A stretch of 64,000 nt of DNA from Aquisalinus luteolus (GCF_009712425.2 NZ_VCJR02000002.1:310001-374000); one strand, 5' to 3'; positions 26,519-36,684 are shown, numbered from the stretch's first letter. Numbers and translations are program-made. Notes: a model not told the origin generated them from the letters alone.

Positions 26519-26610
26519 TCGGCGAGGCTTCTCTTAAGATGATTTAAAGTGAGTGAGCCGCACGTAGTGTTTCGCGGCAGTTAGTAACATTACGATAGGA
26601 AGACAGCATC

Positions 26611-27045
26611 ATGGCCGATGCCAACAGAAAATCACCACATCCAGTCGACTGTCACGTTGGCAGCCGGGTCAGGATGAGGCGCATGATGATCGGAATGAGC
26701 CAGGACAAGCTGGGTGAAGCGCTGGGCCTGACATTCCAGCAAGTCCAAAAATACGAAAAGGGCGTCAACCGTATCGGTGCCAGCCGACTGTTCCATATAT
26801 CCAAAATTCTCGGTGTGCCCGTCCAGTTCTTCTATGACGACTTCGGTGACGAGGCCGGGTTGGGGCTCGGCTTTGCCGAGGGGGAAGAAAGCGCTGCTCC
26901 CGCGGCCTCGGGCAGTGAGTTCATGGACCTGCTTTCCACGCCTGAGGGTGTGCAGCTTTGCAAGTCCTTCGCTTCAATCAAGGATCCGCAGGTTCGACGC
27001 AAGATCGTCGATCTTGTCCGAACCCTTGCTGCAGGCGAAAACTGA
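26611..27045 (+). CDS. XRE-family regulator, PraR/PhrR-like
   Basis: A 144-residue regulator with an HTH at residues 18-72 (SRVRMRRMMIGMSQDKLGEA, FQQVQKYEKGVNR, ISKILGVPVQFFYDD) and a C-terminal helical part. The gene order lnt-XRE-metK is widely conserved in Alphaproteobacteria, and the HTH matches the PraR/PhrR group, which controls biofilm and other traits in rhizobia. GGAAG lies ten bases before the ATG. The regulated genes here are unknown. Confidence 0.85.
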   Translation: MADANRKSPHPVDCHVGSRVRMRRMMIGMSQDKLGEALGLTFQQVQKYEKGVNRIGASRLFHISKILGVPVQFFYDDFGDEAGLGLGFAEGEESAAPAASGSEFMDLLSTPEGVQLCKSFASIKDPQVRRKIVDLVRTLAAGEN

Positions 27046-27066
27046 TCAGTCATTCCCTTGGTTGCG

Positions 27067-27164
27067 AAGACGTTTTTTGTGGCGTCATGCAAATTTGCAT
27101 GGGCGGGTGATGGACATTACCGTCGTCTTTCTCTATCCACACCTATATAAAGTTTTCTTTATAT
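27067..27164 (+). promoter_or_regulatory. Structured leader upstream of metK
   Basis: The 146 bases between the XRE gene and metK contain a possible outer stem AAGACG (27067-27072) with CGTCTT (27124-27129), the perfect palindrome CATGCAAATTTGCATG inside it, a GGTGAT-GGAC-ATTACC hairpin, and a perfect 8-base hairpin ATATAAAG-TTTT-CTTTATAT (27145-27164) 27 bases before the start codon. I could not match SAM-I, SAM-II or SAM/SAH riboswitch consensus. A regulatory role is inference. Confidence 0.4.
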
Positions 27165-27191
27165 GGCTGCAGAAAGAAAGGCCGACCGCGC

Positions 27192-28355
27192 ATGACCAGT
27201 TCCTATCTCTTTACCTCCGAAAGCGTTTCCGAAGGCCACCCGGACAAGGTTTCCGACCAGATTTCCGACGCTATCGTTGACCTGTTCCTGGGCAAGGACC
27301 CGTCGGCCCGCGTGGCTGTCGAAACGCTGACGACCACCAACAAGGTCGTGCTGGCTGGCGAAACGCGTTGTGCCGTCGACGTTTCTAAGGAAGAGATGAA
27401 CGAGGTCGCCCGCCAGGTCATCAAGCGGATCGGGTATGAGCAAGACGGCTTCCACTGGGACAAGGCGGATATCGAGAACTACGTCCACGGTCAGTCCGCA
27501 GAGATCGCCCAGGGTGTCGACGCCGCAGGCGAGAAGGATGAAGGCGCCGGCGACCAGGGCATCATGTTCGGTTTTGCCGTCGATGAAACGCCGGAGCTGA
27601 TGCCGGCCCCGATCGCCTATTCCCACCGGATCATGAAGGCGCTGGCCGAGGCCCGCCATTCAGGCCGTCAGCCGGAGTTCGAGCCTGATGCAAAAAGCCA
27701 GGTCACGCTGAAATATGAAAACGGCAAGCCGGTCGACGTTACCTCCATCGTCGTGTCGACCCAGCACCGCGACGGCCTTTCACAGGCCGATGTGCGTGCG
27801 CTGGTGACGCCGTATGTGAAGGATGTCATGCCGGAAGGCTGGATGTGCCCGGATGAAGAATTCTACGTCAATCCCACGGGCAAGTTCGTCATCGGCGGTC
27901 CCGATGGTGATGCCGGTCTGACAGGCCGCAAGATCATCGTCGACACCTATGGCGGCGCAGCGCCCCATGGCGGTGGTGCATTCTCCGGCAAGGACCCGAC
28001 AAAGGTCGACCGTTCGGCAGCCTATGCCACCCGCTATCTGGCCAAGAACGTCGTTGCAGCGGGACTTGCGCGCAAATGCCTGATCCAGGTCGCCTATGCG
28101 ATCGGCATTTCAAAGCCGCTGTCGATTTTTATCGATACGTTCGGCACCGCGCAGGTCGATGTCGCGAAGCTGGAAAAAGTCCTGCCTGAAGTGATGAACC
28201 TTTCACCGCGCGGCATTCGCGAGCACTTGCAGCTGTCGCGCCCGATCTATGCCTCCTCGGCAGCCTATGGCCATTTCGGCCGTACGCCGGGTGAAAATGG
28301 CGAGTTTTCCTGGGAGAAAACGGATCTCGTCGATGCGTTGAAATCCGCGTTCTGA
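27192..28355 (+). CDS. metK: S-adenosylmethionine synthetase
   Basis: Makes SAM from methionine and ATP. The 387-residue length is standard. Visible motifs are [15 protein letters not shown] (ATP and Mg/K site), [12 protein letters not shown], and [19 protein letters not shown] (phosphate loop). The SAM produced supplies miaB, trmB and the other methyltransferases around it. It follows the XRE gene at 146 bases and ends in a hairpin terminator. GAAAGAAAGG lies upstream of the ATG. Confidence 0.97.
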   Translation: MTSSYLFTSESVSEGHPDKVSDQISDAIVDLFLGKDPSARVAVETLTTTNKVVLAGETRCAVDVSKEEMNEVARQVIKRIGYEQDGFHWDKADIENYVHGQSAEIAQGVDAAGEKDEGAGDQGIMFGFAVDETPELMPAPIAYSHRIMKALAEARHSGRQPEFEPDAKSQVTLKYENGKPVDVTSIVVSTQHRDGLSQADVRALVTPYVKDVMPEGWMCPDEEFYVNPTGKFVIGGPDGDAGLTGRKIIVDTYGGAAPHGGGAFSGKDPTKVDRSAAYATRYLAKNVVAAGLARKCLIQVAYAIGISKPLSIFIDTFGTAQVDVAKLEKVLPEVMNLSPRGIREHLQLSRPIYASSAAYGHFGRTPGENGEFSWEKTDLVDALKSAF

Positions 28356-28381
28356 GACGTTGGGTCAATCAGATCTTCGAA

Positions 28382-28412
28382 AAGGGCGGTGCGCTGTGCC
28401 GCCCTTATTCTT
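28382..28412 (+). terminator. metK terminator
   Basis: AAGGGCGG (28382-28389) and CCGCCCTT (28399-28406) form a perfect stem with a nine-base loop, followed by ATTCTTTT. The stop codon of the convergent small secreted protein gene lies at its right edge. Confidence 0.75.
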
Positions 28413-28614
28413 TTGCAGCGGACTCAGTCAGGTAGGGCGCGATCATCTGGCCAGTCAATTGCGCCGAACTCGCCTTGACGGTTTCAATGGTCAAATTGCG
28501 GCTACTTCCCTGCTGGGCGGGCGTGGCCGCCAGTCGCGGCTCAATCGCGTTACCCGTTGCGCAAACCGCCAGCGCCAGCGCGCCGACGCAAAATGCTGTT
28601 TTCGTTCCTGCCAT
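28405..28614 (-). CDS. Small secreted hypothetical protein
   Basis: A 69-residue protein with a signal peptide (basic start MAGTK, hydrophobic FCVGALALAVCA), leaving a short mature peptide of about 45 residues rich in Ala, Thr and Ser. GGGGG lies about six bases before the ATG. No family is recognised. It is convergent with metK, and its TAA overlaps the metK terminator. The signal peptide and ribosome site are the only support. Confidence 0.4.
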   Translation of the reverse strand: MAGTKTAFCVGALALAVCATGNAIEPRLAATPAQQGSSRNLTIETVKASSAQLTGQMIAPYLTESAAKE

Positions 28615-28738
28615 ATATGCCCCCGTAAAAGTCCAGATATGCGAAAACTCAACGCCGCCTTGCCTTATGCTAGCGAGATTTGGTAACCGCTTGGTTTATC
28701 GGTGTAACGATCTTTTAAGGGACGAAGCGAAGGTCCGT

Positions 28739-29440
28739 ATGAGCGATCAGTATCCAGATTACCGCCTTTATGGCCGCCAGCAGGACAAGCCGCTGAAACC
28801 ACGCCAGCAACGGCTGATGGACGGGCTGTTGCCGAAGGTCGCCATCTTGCCTGGCGATGTCGTCGATGGCTTGGCGGCGGTGCAGGGCGAAAGACGCGAG
28901 ACCTGGCTGGAGATCGGCTTTGGCGGTGGCGAGCATCTCGCCTGGCAAGCGGAGCATCACCCTGACATTCAGATGATCGGCGCCGAGCCCTTCATCAATG
29001 GTGTCGCCAAGCTGCTGACCCAGATCGAGGAACAGGATCTTGCCAATGTCCGCATCCTGCATGGCGATGTCCGCCCGCTGCTGGAGGCGATGCCCGAGGG
29101 CTGCCTGTCGCGGCTGTTCGTGCTGCATCCCGACCCATGGCCGAAAAAGCGCCACCACAAGCGCCGCATCGTCTCGCCGCTCTTGTTGGGGCATGCCGCG
29201 CGCCTGCTGAAGCCCGGCAGCCAGATGCGCATAGCCTCTGATATTTCCGATTATATCCGCTGGGCGCTGATGCAGGTGCAGATGCATAACCACGCGACTG
29301 GCAGGGAGGTGTTCCGGTGGACGGCCGAGACCAAAGACGACTGGACCGAGCGCCCCGACGACTGGCCGCAGACCCGCTATGAGGCTAAGGCCCTGCGCGA
29401 GGGCCGCGAGGCGACCTATCTCACCTTCGTCAGGCAATAG
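28739..29440 (+). CDS. trmB: tRNA (guanine-N7-)-methyltransferase
   Basis: Makes m7G46 in tRNA using SAM. The 233-residue protein has the SAM-binding motif EIGFGGGEHLAWQA, IGAEPFINGVAKL, and the family signature VLHPDPWPKKRHHKRRI. ATG 28739 follows GAAGG, and the longer frame runs through the divergent small gene region. In Alphaproteobacteria trmB commonly follows metK, as here; a gap of 383 bases with an opposing small ORF intervenes. Confidence 0.95.
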   Translation: MSDQYPDYRLYGRQQDKPLKPRQQRLMDGLLPKVAILPGDVVDGLAAVQGERRETWLEIGFGGGEHLAWQAEHHPDIQMIGAEPFINGVAKLLTQIEEQDLANVRILHGDVRPLLEAMPEGCLSRLFVLHPDPWPKKRHHKRRIVSPLLLGHAARLLKPGSQMRIASDISDYIRWALMQVQMHNHATGREVFRWTAETKDDWTERPDDWPQTRYEAKALREGREATYLTFVRQ

Positions 29441-29499
29441 AAGACATTAAGTTTATCGAAAGCCCGGCTGGCTAGCGTGTCCTCGTAATGGGAGATCGC

Positions 29500-30573
29500 A
29501 TGAAGCCTGGCAGCCGTTTTGAAGAACTCGATGCCCTGCGCGGCATCGCTGCTGCGGCGGTGATGCTCTATCATTTCCTCATTGCATTCCCGAAATTCTA
29601 TGGCGAGGTGCTTGGGCTCGGCTGGCAGCCCTTTGCTGATGCGCCGGTCACGCGGGACCTGATCGGCACGGCACCTGTCTGCCTGTTCTTCATGATCTCC
29701 GGTTTCGTCATTCTCAATTCCCTGCGCGGGCGGGAGGAGGCGGGCAAGCCGATTGCCGATTTTGCCTTTTCGCGGTTCTCGCGCCTGTTCCCCGTGTTCT
29801 GGGCGGCGGCGGCGTTGACTTTCACGGTCGGTCTCATCGCGCCCCTGCCGGATCAGGACCACACGATCACCCAGCTGGTCGGTAACCTGACCATGGTCCC
29901 GCGCTATGCCGGTGTCATGCCGCTCGACCATGTCTACTGGTCCTTGCTGTTCGAGCTGCAATTCTATGGCTGGATGGCGCTGATCGCGGTCACGGGCCTG
30001 CTGGCCCGCCTGCGGCTGGTCTGCGCCATCTGGCTGGCGCTTGAGGTGGTGTTTCTGGTCAATCAGGCAGCGGGTTTCGAGCTGCCCATGGCACTATACT
30101 GGGCGATGAATGCGCCGTTCACGCACTATTTCCTCGCCGGCATCTGCTTCTATCGCATGGCAACCGGTGACGGAGACCGACAGACTTCGTATCTGCTCGG
30201 CGCGTCGCTCGCGGTGAACTTTCTTGCTTTCGCGCCATGGTTTGCATTGCTGACGGGCGCGTCCTGGCTCGTCTTTTACCTTGCGGTCGCTGGCCGCCTG
30301 CGCTTTATCGCGATCAAGCCGCTCTTGTGGCTCGGTGCCATTTCCTATTCGCTTTATCTGGTCCACATGATGATTGGCTTTCGCATCATGTATTCGCTGC
30401 AACAGGCTGGTGTTGGTTATGGTCTTAGTGTCATCGCGGCGATTGCCGTGTCGCTGGTGCTTGCCACGGGCATGACCTATCTCATCGAGCGTCCGGCCCA
30501 ACGCCTGCTGAAAGGCTGGTATAAAGGCGCGAAGCAGATTCTTGGTGACAAGCCGGTTCCCGGTGTGTCATAA
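29500..30573 (+). CDS. Acyltransferase family 3 (OafA/YrhL type)
   Basis: A membrane O-acyltransferase of 357 residues with about ten transmembrane helices. The N-terminal signature FEELDALRGIAAAAVMLYHF contains the conserved Arg and His, and LFFMISGFVI follows. Members O-acetylate cell-surface sugars, LPS O-antigen or peptidoglycan; the acceptor here is unknown. ATG 29500 is preferred because GGAG lies five bases upstream; ATG 29488 is an alternative. A terminator follows it. No sugar biosynthesis genes adjoin. Confidence 0.85.
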   Translation: MKPGSRFEELDALRGIAAAAVMLYHFLIAFPKFYGEVLGLGWQPFADAPVTRDLIGTAPVCLFFMISGFVILNSLRGREEAGKPIADFAFSRFSRLFPVFWAAAALTFTVGLIAPLPDQDHTITQLVGNLTMVPRYAGVMPLDHVYWSLLFELQFYGWMALIAVTGLLARLRLVCAIWLALEVVFLVNQAAGFELPMALYWAMNAPFTHYFLAGICFYRMATGDGDRQTSYLLGASLAVNFLAFAPWFALLTGASWLVFYLAVAGRLRFIAIKPLLWLGAISYSLYLVHMMIGFRIMYSLQQAGVGYGLSVIAAIAVSLVLATGMTYLIERPAQRLLKGWYKGAKQILGDKPVPGVS

Positions 30574-30602
30574 TATTGAAATTGCATTTCGAGAAAATCG
30601 GA

Positions 30603-30628
30603 AGCGGCCTCGCGAGGGCCGCTTTTTT
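30603..30628 (+). terminator. Rho-independent terminator
   Basis: AGCGGCC (30603-30609) and GGCCGCT (30617-30623) form a 7-base stem followed by six T residues. It separates the acyltransferase gene from the rimP operon. Confidence 0.85.
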
Positions 30629-30649
30629 GTTACCTGAAACCGGACTTTA

Positions 30650-31189
30650 ATGGACGTTCTGACCGAGAAACTGACCGCGCTGATCGAGCCTGTTGCAAGG
30701 CAGGAAGGCTTCGACCTCGTGCGCGTGCGCGTGACCGGCGCGAAGAACCCGACACTGCAGGTCATGGCCGAACGCCCGGACGGCACGATGACGGCAGAGG
30801 ACTGCGCGAAACTGTCCCGCGCCCTGTCGCCGGTGCTGGACGAGAGCGACCCGATCGAGGGCAATTACGATCTCGAGGTTTCCTCGCCCGGTATCGACCG
30901 GCCGCTGACGCGTATGAAGGATTTCGACGACTGGGAGGGCTTCGAGGCCAAGATCGAGCTGAAAGAAGCGATCGAGGGCCAGAAACGCTATCGCGGCGTG
31001 CTTGCCGGCACGGAAGGGGAGAATATCTGTATTGATCTCGACGGTGAAGACGATACGGCGCTTATCCCCTTTACCATGCTCGGCGCGGCCAAGCTGGTGC
31101 TGACCGACGAATTGATCCGCGCCAGCCTGAAGGCCGGCAAGGATGCTGAAAAGGCGGGGCAGGTCCCCGACAACTATCAAGACGACTAG
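30650..31189 (+). CDS. rimP: Ribosome maturation factor RimP
   Basis: Needed for 30S subunit maturation. The 179-residue protein has the N-terminal RimP fold with LIEPVARQEGFDLVRVRV and EVSSPGIDRPL, and a C-terminal Sm-like barrel with an extra acidic tail. It begins the rimP-nusA-ylxR-infB operon conserved across bacteria. The terminator at 30603 isolates its transcript from upstream, so its promoter is probably within or just after that stretch or inside the preceding gene. Confidence 0.95.
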   Translation: MDVLTEKLTALIEPVARQEGFDLVRVRVTGAKNPTLQVMAERPDGTMTAEDCAKLSRALSPVLDESDPIEGNYDLEVSSPGIDRPLTRMKDFDDWEGFEAKIELKEAIEGQKRYRGVLAGTEGENICIDLDGEDDTALIPFTMLGAAKLVLTDELIRASLKAGKDAEKAGQVPDNYQDD

Positions 31190-31221
31190 AATATTCACAG
31201 ACCTGGAAACGGAGACGAGAC

Positions 31222-32811
31222 ATGGCCGTAAGCCATAACAAGCTGGAACTGGTGCAGATCGCCGAAGCGGTGGCCCGCGAGAAGACGATCGACAAGGAAA
31301 TCGTCATCGCGGCGATGGAAGACGCGCTGTCGCGCGCGGCCCGCTCGCGCTATGGTCACGAGACGAATGTCCGTGCCGAGATCAATCCCAAGACCGGCGA
31401 AACCAAGCTGTGGCGCCTGATGGAAGTCGTCGAGGAAGTCGAGAACGACTCCGCCGAGATCACGCTGGAAGAAGCCCGCGCTCGCAACCCGGAAGCGGAA
31501 ATCGGCGACTTCCTGTCCGACCCGCTGCCGCCGATCGAGTTCGGTCGCCAGGCCGCCATGGGCGCCAAGCAGGTCATCACCCAGAAGGTGCGCGATGCAG
31601 AGCGCGACCGTCAGTATGATGAGTACAAGGACCGCATTGGTGAGATCGTCAACGGCGTCGTCAAGCGCATCGAATACGGTCATGTCATCATCGACCTTGG
31701 CCGCGCCGAGGCGATCATCCGCCGCGACCAGCAACTGCCGCGCGAGGCGATCCGCCAGGGCGACCGCGTGCGCGCCTACATCGCCGATGTCCGCCGCGAA
31801 GTCCGCGGTCCGCAGATCTTCCTGTCGCGCACCCATCCGCAATTCATGGCGAAGCTGTTCGAACAGGAAGTGCCGGAAGTCTATGATGGCGTGATCGAGA
31901 TCAAGGCCGTCGCCCGCGATCCGGGCTCGCGCGCCAAGATCGGCGTCATGTCGAACGATAGCTCCATCGACCCTGTCGGCGCCTGCGTCGGTATGCGTGG
32001 TTCACGCGTTCAGGCCGTCGTCAACGAGCTGGGCGGCGAGAAGATCGACATCGTTCCGTGGTCTGATGACGTCGCGACCTTCATCGTCAACGCGCTGGCC
32101 CCGGCAGAGGTCGCCAAGGTTGTTCTGGACGAAGAATCCGAGCGTATCGAGGTTGTCGTGCCCGACGAGCAGCTGTCGCTCGCCATCGGTCGTCGTGGCC
32201 AGAATGTGCGTCTCGCCGCACAGCTTTCCGGCTTCGAGATCGACATCATGACCGAGGAAGAAGAAAGCGCCAAGCGCCAGACCGAGTATCAGCAGCGCTC
32301 CGAGCTGTTCATGGAAGCGTTGGATGTCGACGACATCATCGCCGGTCTGCTGGTTTCCGAAGGCTTCTCCCGCATCGAGGAGATCGCCTATGTCGACGTG
32401 CACGAGGTTGCCGATATCGAAGGCTTCGACGAGGAGACCGCCGAGGAGCTTCAGGCCCGCGCCAACGACTATCTGGAGAAGGAAGCCGAAGCACTCAACG
32501 AGAAGCGTCTCGAAATGGGTGTTGCCGACGATCTGTGGAACTTCGAAGGCCTGTCCGCGAAGATGATCATCGCGCTCGCCGAAGAGGGCGTCCTGTCCGT
32601 CGAGGATCTCGCAGGCTGTGCCAGCGACGACCTGACCGGCTGGACCGAGCGTGTCGATGGCGAGAAGAAGCATTATGACGGCATGCTGGAAGGCTTCCGC
32701 GTCAAGCCGGACGAGGCCCAGGAGCTGATCAACCGTGCCCGTATCGATGCCGGCTGGGACACCCCGGAAGGCGAAGAGGAAGAAGGCGAGGACACCGCTG
32801 AAACCGTCTGA
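31222..32811 (+). CDS. nusA: Transcription elongation/termination factor NusA
   Basis: Binds RNA polymerase and nascent RNA to modulate pausing, termination and antitermination. The 529-residue protein carries the N-terminal RNAP-binding domain, S1 domain ([21 protein letters not shown], positions 31657-31719), two KH domains (around [15 protein letters not shown] and [13 protein letters not shown]), and two C-terminal helical repeats ([25 protein letters not shown]). GGAGACGAG precedes the ATG. It lies 32 bases after rimP. Confidence 0.97.
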   Translation: MAVSHNKLELVQIAEAVAREKTIDKEIVIAAMEDALSRAARSRYGHETNVRAEINPKTGETKLWRLMEVVEEVENDSAEITLEEARARNPEAEIGDFLSDPLPPIEFGRQAAMGAKQVITQKVRDAERDRQYDEYKDRIGEIVNGVVKRIEYGHVIIDLGRAEAIIRRDQQLPREAIRQGDRVRAYIADVRREVRGPQIFLSRTHPQFMAKLFEQEVPEVYDGVIEIKAVARDPGSRAKIGVMSNDSSIDPVGACVGMRGSRVQAVVNELGGEKIDIVPWSDDVATFIVNALAPAEVAKVVLDEESERIEVVVPDEQLSLAIGRRGQNVRLAAQLSGFEIDIMTEEEESAKRQTEYQQRSELFMEALDVDDIIAGLLVSEGFSRIEEIAYVDVHEVADIEGFDEETAEELQARANDYLEKEAEALNEKRLEMGVADDLWNFEGLSAKMIIALAEEGVLSVEDLAGCASDDLTGWTERVDGEKKHYDGMLEGFRVKPDEAQELINRARIDAGWDTPEGEEEEGEDTAETV

Positions 32812-33457
32812 TCAAACTGATCCTGACCATGAACCCTCTGGGGAAACTGGTCAGGTCGAGGGTCGAGCCCGCAAGAATGACCGCCGCTGCATTGCCAGCG
32901 GCGTGTCTCTTGGTGGCAATGATCCGGCGATCCGCTTTGTGCTCTCGCCAGATGGCGTTGTCGTGCCCGATCTGGCTGAAAAACTGCCCGGGCGTGGTGC
33001 CTGGGTGACGGCGGACAGGGCGCTGGTGCTGAAAGCGGCCCAGAAGGGCCTGTTCTCGCGGGCGTTCAAGGCACAGGCAAAATTGCCCGATGGCGGGCCG
33101 GACGCCTTTGTCGAGGCACTTGCCGGCGCGCTCGCCGACCGGGCGCTGAATGCTCTCGGCCTTGCCCGCCGGGCAGGGTTCTTGCTGATCGGCTATGAAA
33201 AAACCCGTGCAGCGGTTCAAAAAGGGGCCGCCAGCGCCTATATACATGCTTCGGATGCTGCATCTGACGGAACGGACAAGATCCGTCAGGTGGCGAACCC
33301 GGCCCTGCCGGTCTGGCATCCTTTTCCCGGTAGCGACCTGGACGGGGCGCTGGGCGAGGCCAATATCGTGCATATGGCCCTGACAGACCCCGGCATGGCC
33401 CGGCGATTTGGCCGGGAAGCGGCCCGCTTTGTCGCCTATGGCGGCAAAGAGGCCTGA
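32747..33457 (+). CDS. YlxR (DUF448) plus L7Ae-like RNA-binding protein
   Basis: About 236 residues. A basic leader precedes a YlxR domain (DRRCIASGVS, RFVLSPDGVVVPDLAEKLPGRGAW) and an L7Ae-like fold follows (RALNALGLARRAGFLLIGYE). This fusion between nusA and infB is typical of Alphaproteobacteria and probably acts in RNA binding near the ribosome or RNase P. No start codon exists between the nusA stop and the domain, so translation must begin inside nusA, at ATG 32747 or GTG 32735, giving an overlap of at least 65 bases. Confidence 0.85.
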   Translation: MPAGTPRKAKRKKARTPLKPSDQTDPDHEPSGETGQVEGRARKNDRRCIASGVSLGGNDPAIRFVLSPDGVVVPDLAEKLPGRGAWVTADRALVLKAAQKGLFSRAFKAQAKLPDGGPDAFVEALAGALADRALNALGLARRAGFLLIGYEKTRAAVQKGAASAYIHASDAASDGTDKIRQVANPALPVWHPFPGSDLDGALGEANIVHMALTDPGMARRFGREAARFVAYGGKEA

Positions 33458-33630
33458 AAAAAGCGGCGGTTGCAGAGAATATAGGCATCACCGGTGTAGA
33501 CCCTGAGCGCCAGTAGCGCTATGTCGTTGCCCTCACCCGCGCATTTGGCGCGGCGCCGATAGTATTAAAGGCCGCTGCCGGATCGGTGACAAGAATTTAC
33601 CAAGGCTGCTGATATGCAGTTGGAGACTGA

Positions 33631-36222
33631 ATGAGCGAAGAAGCTGACAACGAGACGAAATCAAAGCGCAAGCCCCTGACGCTGCGCAAGACGGAAACCG
33701 GTGCGGTGAAGCAGAGCTTCTCCCACGGCCGGTCAAAGACCGTCGTCGTCGAGACCAAGAAACGCCGCACCCTCGGTCCGGCGAAACCCGGCGCGACGGC
33801 GAAACCCGCCGACGCGGCCCCGGCGAAGGAAGAGAAGCCGGCTGAAAAGCCGAAGGCAAAGGCACCTGCCAAGAAAGGTGCTGTGCTGCGTACCCTCTCG
33901 GAAGATGAGAAGAGAGCCCGCGCTGCCGCCCTCGCCGTTGCCCGCAAGAACGAGCAGGAAAAACGCGAACGCGAGGAGGCAGAACGTGCCGAGCGCGAAA
34001 AGCGTGAAGCCGAAGAGCGCGCCAAGCTGGAAGCCGAGCGCAAGCGCCAGGCTGAAGAGGACGAAAAGCGCAAGGTCGAAGCCGAAGCCCGTGCCAAGGC
34101 AGAAGCCGAAGCCGCCGCTGCTCTCGAGCAGGAAGAAGAAGAGCGCCGCAAGAAGAATGCCGGCAAGGCAGAGGCTCGTGACAAGGGCAAGGAAACCCGT
34201 GACGCGAAATCCGGCAAGGAATTTGCCGATGATGCCGAAAACCCGCTGGCCAAGCTCGGCGGCCGCCTGAAGCAGAAGCGCGAATTTGCCGATGACAGCA
34301 AGCGCGAGTCCAAGCCGAAGGAAGCCAAGCGCCGCAGCGGCAAGCTGACCATCGCCAATGCACTGGAAGACGACGAGCGCCAGCGCTCGCTCGCTTCGGT
34401 CAAGCGTGCCCGCGAACGCGAGAAGCAGGCCCGCCAGGCCCGTGGCCGCGACCGCCAGCAGGTTCGCCGGGAAGTCATTATTCCTGAAACGATCACCGTC
34501 ACCGAACTGGCGCAGCGCATGTCCATGCGCGCGGTCGACCTGATCAAGGAACTGATGAAGCAGGGCCAGATGGTCACCGCCAACGCGACGCTCGATGCCG
34601 ATACGGCAGAGCTGATCGTCGAGGAGCTGGGCCACAGCTACAAGCGCGTGTCCGAGGCCGATGTCGAAGAGGGTCTTGAAGGGCCGAAGGATGACGAGGG
34701 TTCCCTGAAGTCGCGTCCGCCGGTCGTCACCATCATGGGCCATGTCGACCACGGCAAGACGTCGCTGCTCGACGCCATGCGCCAGACCGATGTGGTCGCC
34801 GGCGAGGCAGGCGGGATCACCCAGCATATCGGCGCCTATCAGATCACCGTCGGCAAGGATCACAACCGCATCACCTTCCTCGACACGCCGGGCCACGCGG
34901 CTTTCACCGCCATGCGCTCGCGCGGGGCGAAGGTGACGGATATCGTCGTCATCGTCGTTGCTGCCGATGACTCGGTCATGCCGCAGACGGCGGAAGCGAT
35001 CAGCCATGCCAAGGCGGCTGGTGTGCCGATCATCATCGCGATCAACAAGATCGACAAGGCGGACGCCGATCCGCAAAAGGTCCGCACCGACCTGCTGCAA
35101 TACGAAATCCAGGTCGAAAGCATGGGCGGCGACATCCAGGATGTCGAAGTATCGGCCAAGAACAAGCTGAACCTCGATGGTCTGCAGGATGCAATCCTTC
35201 TGCAGGCAGAGCTTCTGGACCTGAAAGCCAACCCTGACCGCGAGGCATCTGGTGCCGTGGTCGAAGCGCAGCTCGACAAGGGCCGTGGCCCGGTCGCGAC
35301 GCTTCTGGTGCAGAAAGGCACGCTCAAGCGCGGCGACATCTTCGTCTGCGGCGCAGAATGGGGCAAGGTTCGTGCACTGAACGACGATAAAGGCCAGCAG
35401 GTCAAGGAAGCCGGCCCGACGGAGCCTGTCGAGGTGCTCGGCCTCAATGGCGTGCCGGAACCGGGCGACCAGTTCGTGGTCGTCGATTCAGAGGCACGCG
35501 CCCGCGAGATCGCCGAATTCCGCCAGCGCCAGCGCCGCGAACGCACCAATGCCAAATCCTCCGGCACCTCGCTGGAGCAGATGATGGCACAGCTGCAGGA
35601 TTCCGAGATCAAGGAACTGCCGATCGTCCTGAAGGGCGACGTGCAGGGTTCGGTCGAGGCGATCATCGGTGCGCTGGAGAAAATGGCCAATGACGAGGTC
35701 CGGGTGCGCGTGCTGCATTCCGGTGTCGGCGGTATCTCAGAGAGCGATATCATCCTTGCGGAAGCCTCTTCCGCGCCGGTCATCGGCTTCAACGTCCGCG
35801 CAAACAAGCAGGCGCGCGACCACGCTGAACAGTCGGGTACGGAGATCCGCTATTACTCGGTCATCTACGACCTTCTCGACGACCTGAAGGGTACCCTGTC
35901 TGGCATGCTCGAGCCGGAACTGCGCGAGACCTTCCTCGGCAATGCCGAAATCCTGGAAGTCTTCAACGTGTCGAAGGTCGGCAAGGTTGCCGGTTGCCGT
36001 GTGACGGAAGGCATGGTCCGCCGCGGTGCCAAGGTCCGCCTCATCCGCGACGAGGTCGTGATCCACGAAGGCGAGCTGTCGCAGCTGAAGCGCTTCAAGG
36101 ACGACGTCAACGAAGTCCCGGGCGGTCAGGAATGTGGCATGAGCTTTGCCAACTATGACGACCTGAAAGTGGGCGACACGATCGAGTGCTTCTCGGTCGA
36201 GAAGATCACCCGCGCCCTGTAA
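33631..36222 (+). CDS. infB: Translation initiation factor IF-2
   Basis: A GTPase that brings initiator tRNA to the 30S subunit. The 863-residue protein has a long charged N-terminus with a Lys/Glu/Arg/Ala-rich helical segment (residues 85-190), then IF2 N-domain, G1 [13 protein letters not shown]2/G3 DTPGHAAF, G4 NKIDKAD, and the C-terminal domains that bind fMet-tRNA. TTGGAGA precedes the ATG. rbfA and truB, the usual next genes, do not follow. A terminator closes the operon. Confidence 0.97.
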   Translation: MSEEADNETKSKRKPLTLRKTETGAVKQSFSHGRSKTVVVETKKRRTLGPAKPGATAKPADAAPAKEEKPAEKPKAKAPAKKGAVLRTLSEDEKRARAAALAVARKNEQEKREREEAERAEREKREAEERAKLEAERKRQAEEDEKRKVEAEARAKAEAEAAAALEQEEEERRKKNAGKAEARDKGKETRDAKSGKEFADDAENPLAKLGGRLKQKREFADDSKRESKPKEAKRRSGKLTIANALEDDERQRSLASVKRAREREKQARQARGRDRQQVRREVIIPETITVTELAQRMSMRAVDLIKELMKQGQMVTANATLDADTAELIVEELGHSYKRVSEADVEEGLEGPKDDEGSLKSRPPVVTIMGHVDHGKTSLLDAMRQTDVVAGEAGGITQHIGAYQITVGKDHNRITFLDTPGHAAFTAMRSRGAKVTDIVVIVVAADDSVMPQTAEAISHAKAAGVPIIIAINKIDKADADPQKVRTDLLQYEIQVESMGGDIQDVEVSAKNKLNLDGLQDAILLQAELLDLKANPDREASGAVVEAQLDKGRGPVATLLVQKGTLKRGDIFVCGAEWGKVRALNDDKGQQVKEAGPTEPVEVLGLNGVPEPGDQFVVVDSEARAREIAEFRQRQRRERTNAKSSGTSLEQMMAQLQDSEIKELPIVLKGDVQGSVEAIIGALEKMANDEVRVRVLHSGVGGISESDIILAEASSAPVIGFNVRANKQARDHAEQSGTEIRYYSVIYDLLDDLKGTLSGMLEPELRETFLGNAEILEVFNVSKVGKVAGCRVTEGMVRRGAKVRLIRDEVVIHEGELSQLKRFKDDVNEVPGGQECGMSFANYDDLKVGDTIECFSVEKITRAL

Positions 36223-36244
36223 GGGTTAAAAGAGACAAGAGATC

Positions 36245-36277
36245 AAAAGCCCTGCCGGTCCCTCGGCGGGGCTTTTT
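36245..36277 (+). terminator. infB terminator
   Basis: AAAGCCC-T-GCCG and CGGC-G-GGGCTTT form an interrupted stem (36246-36275), followed by TTTTT. It ends the rimP-infB operon and faces the DUF962 gene. Confidence 0.85.
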
Positions 36278-36300
36278 GCATCTGGCAGTGATTAGTGGCT

Positions 36301-36684
36301 CTACCGCTTGTCCGCTGGGACGCCTGCCGCGTCGAGATACGGTTCCAGCTTGCCTGTCACCCACAGGAAGAACATCCGGTAATCGCTCATCAGTGACCAC
36401 AGCGGATATTTGAAGGTGGCGGGCTTGTTGCGCTCATATTTGAAGTGGGCGAACCAGGCAAAGCCGTAACCGGCCAGCGGCGCGGCGAGCAGCCACCATG
36501 GATTGACCAGCACGGCGGCGGCATAGGCGATCAGCGTCAGCCCGGTGCCGATATAGTGCAGGCGGCGGCAGGTCGGCTCTGAATGTTCGCGCAGGTAAAA
36601 CGGGAAGAAGGCGGCAAAGCTGGCGATACGGCCATTTTCCTCTGCTGGATCTGCAGTCTCCTCGCGGGTTTCCTCTATAGCCAT
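36301..36684 (-). CDS. DUF962 (Mpo1-like) membrane protein
   Basis: A 127-residue protein with an acidic N-terminus, FYLREHSEPTCRRLHYIGTGL, two hydrophobic helices and WFAHFKYERNKPATF with the conserved His residues, ending in WSLMSDYRMFFLW. This is the DUF962/YGL010w family; yeast Mpo1 is an Fe(II)-dependent dioxygenase in fatty-acid alpha-oxidation, so lipid metabolism is possible but unproven in bacteria. AAGGAGG precedes ATG 36684 ideally, and the longer frame overlapping trxA is rejected. Confidence 0.88.
   Translation of the reverse strand: MAIEETREETADPAEENGRIASFAAFFPFYLREHSEPTCRRLHYIGTGLTLIAYAAAVLVNPWWLLAAPLAGYGFAWFAHFKYERNKPATFKYPLWSLMSDYRMFFLWVTGKLEPYLDAAGVPADKR

Noticed and set aside
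26534-26547. CtrA box TTAA-N7-TTAA
   Set aside because: The two TTAA are separated by six bases, not seven.
27046-27191. SAM-II or SAM/SAH riboswitch
   Set aside because: The conserved core sequences I know are not present; kept only as a structured leader.
33733-35100. 455-codon minus-strand frame
   Set aside because: Shadow of the repetitive, charged infB N-terminal coding sequence.
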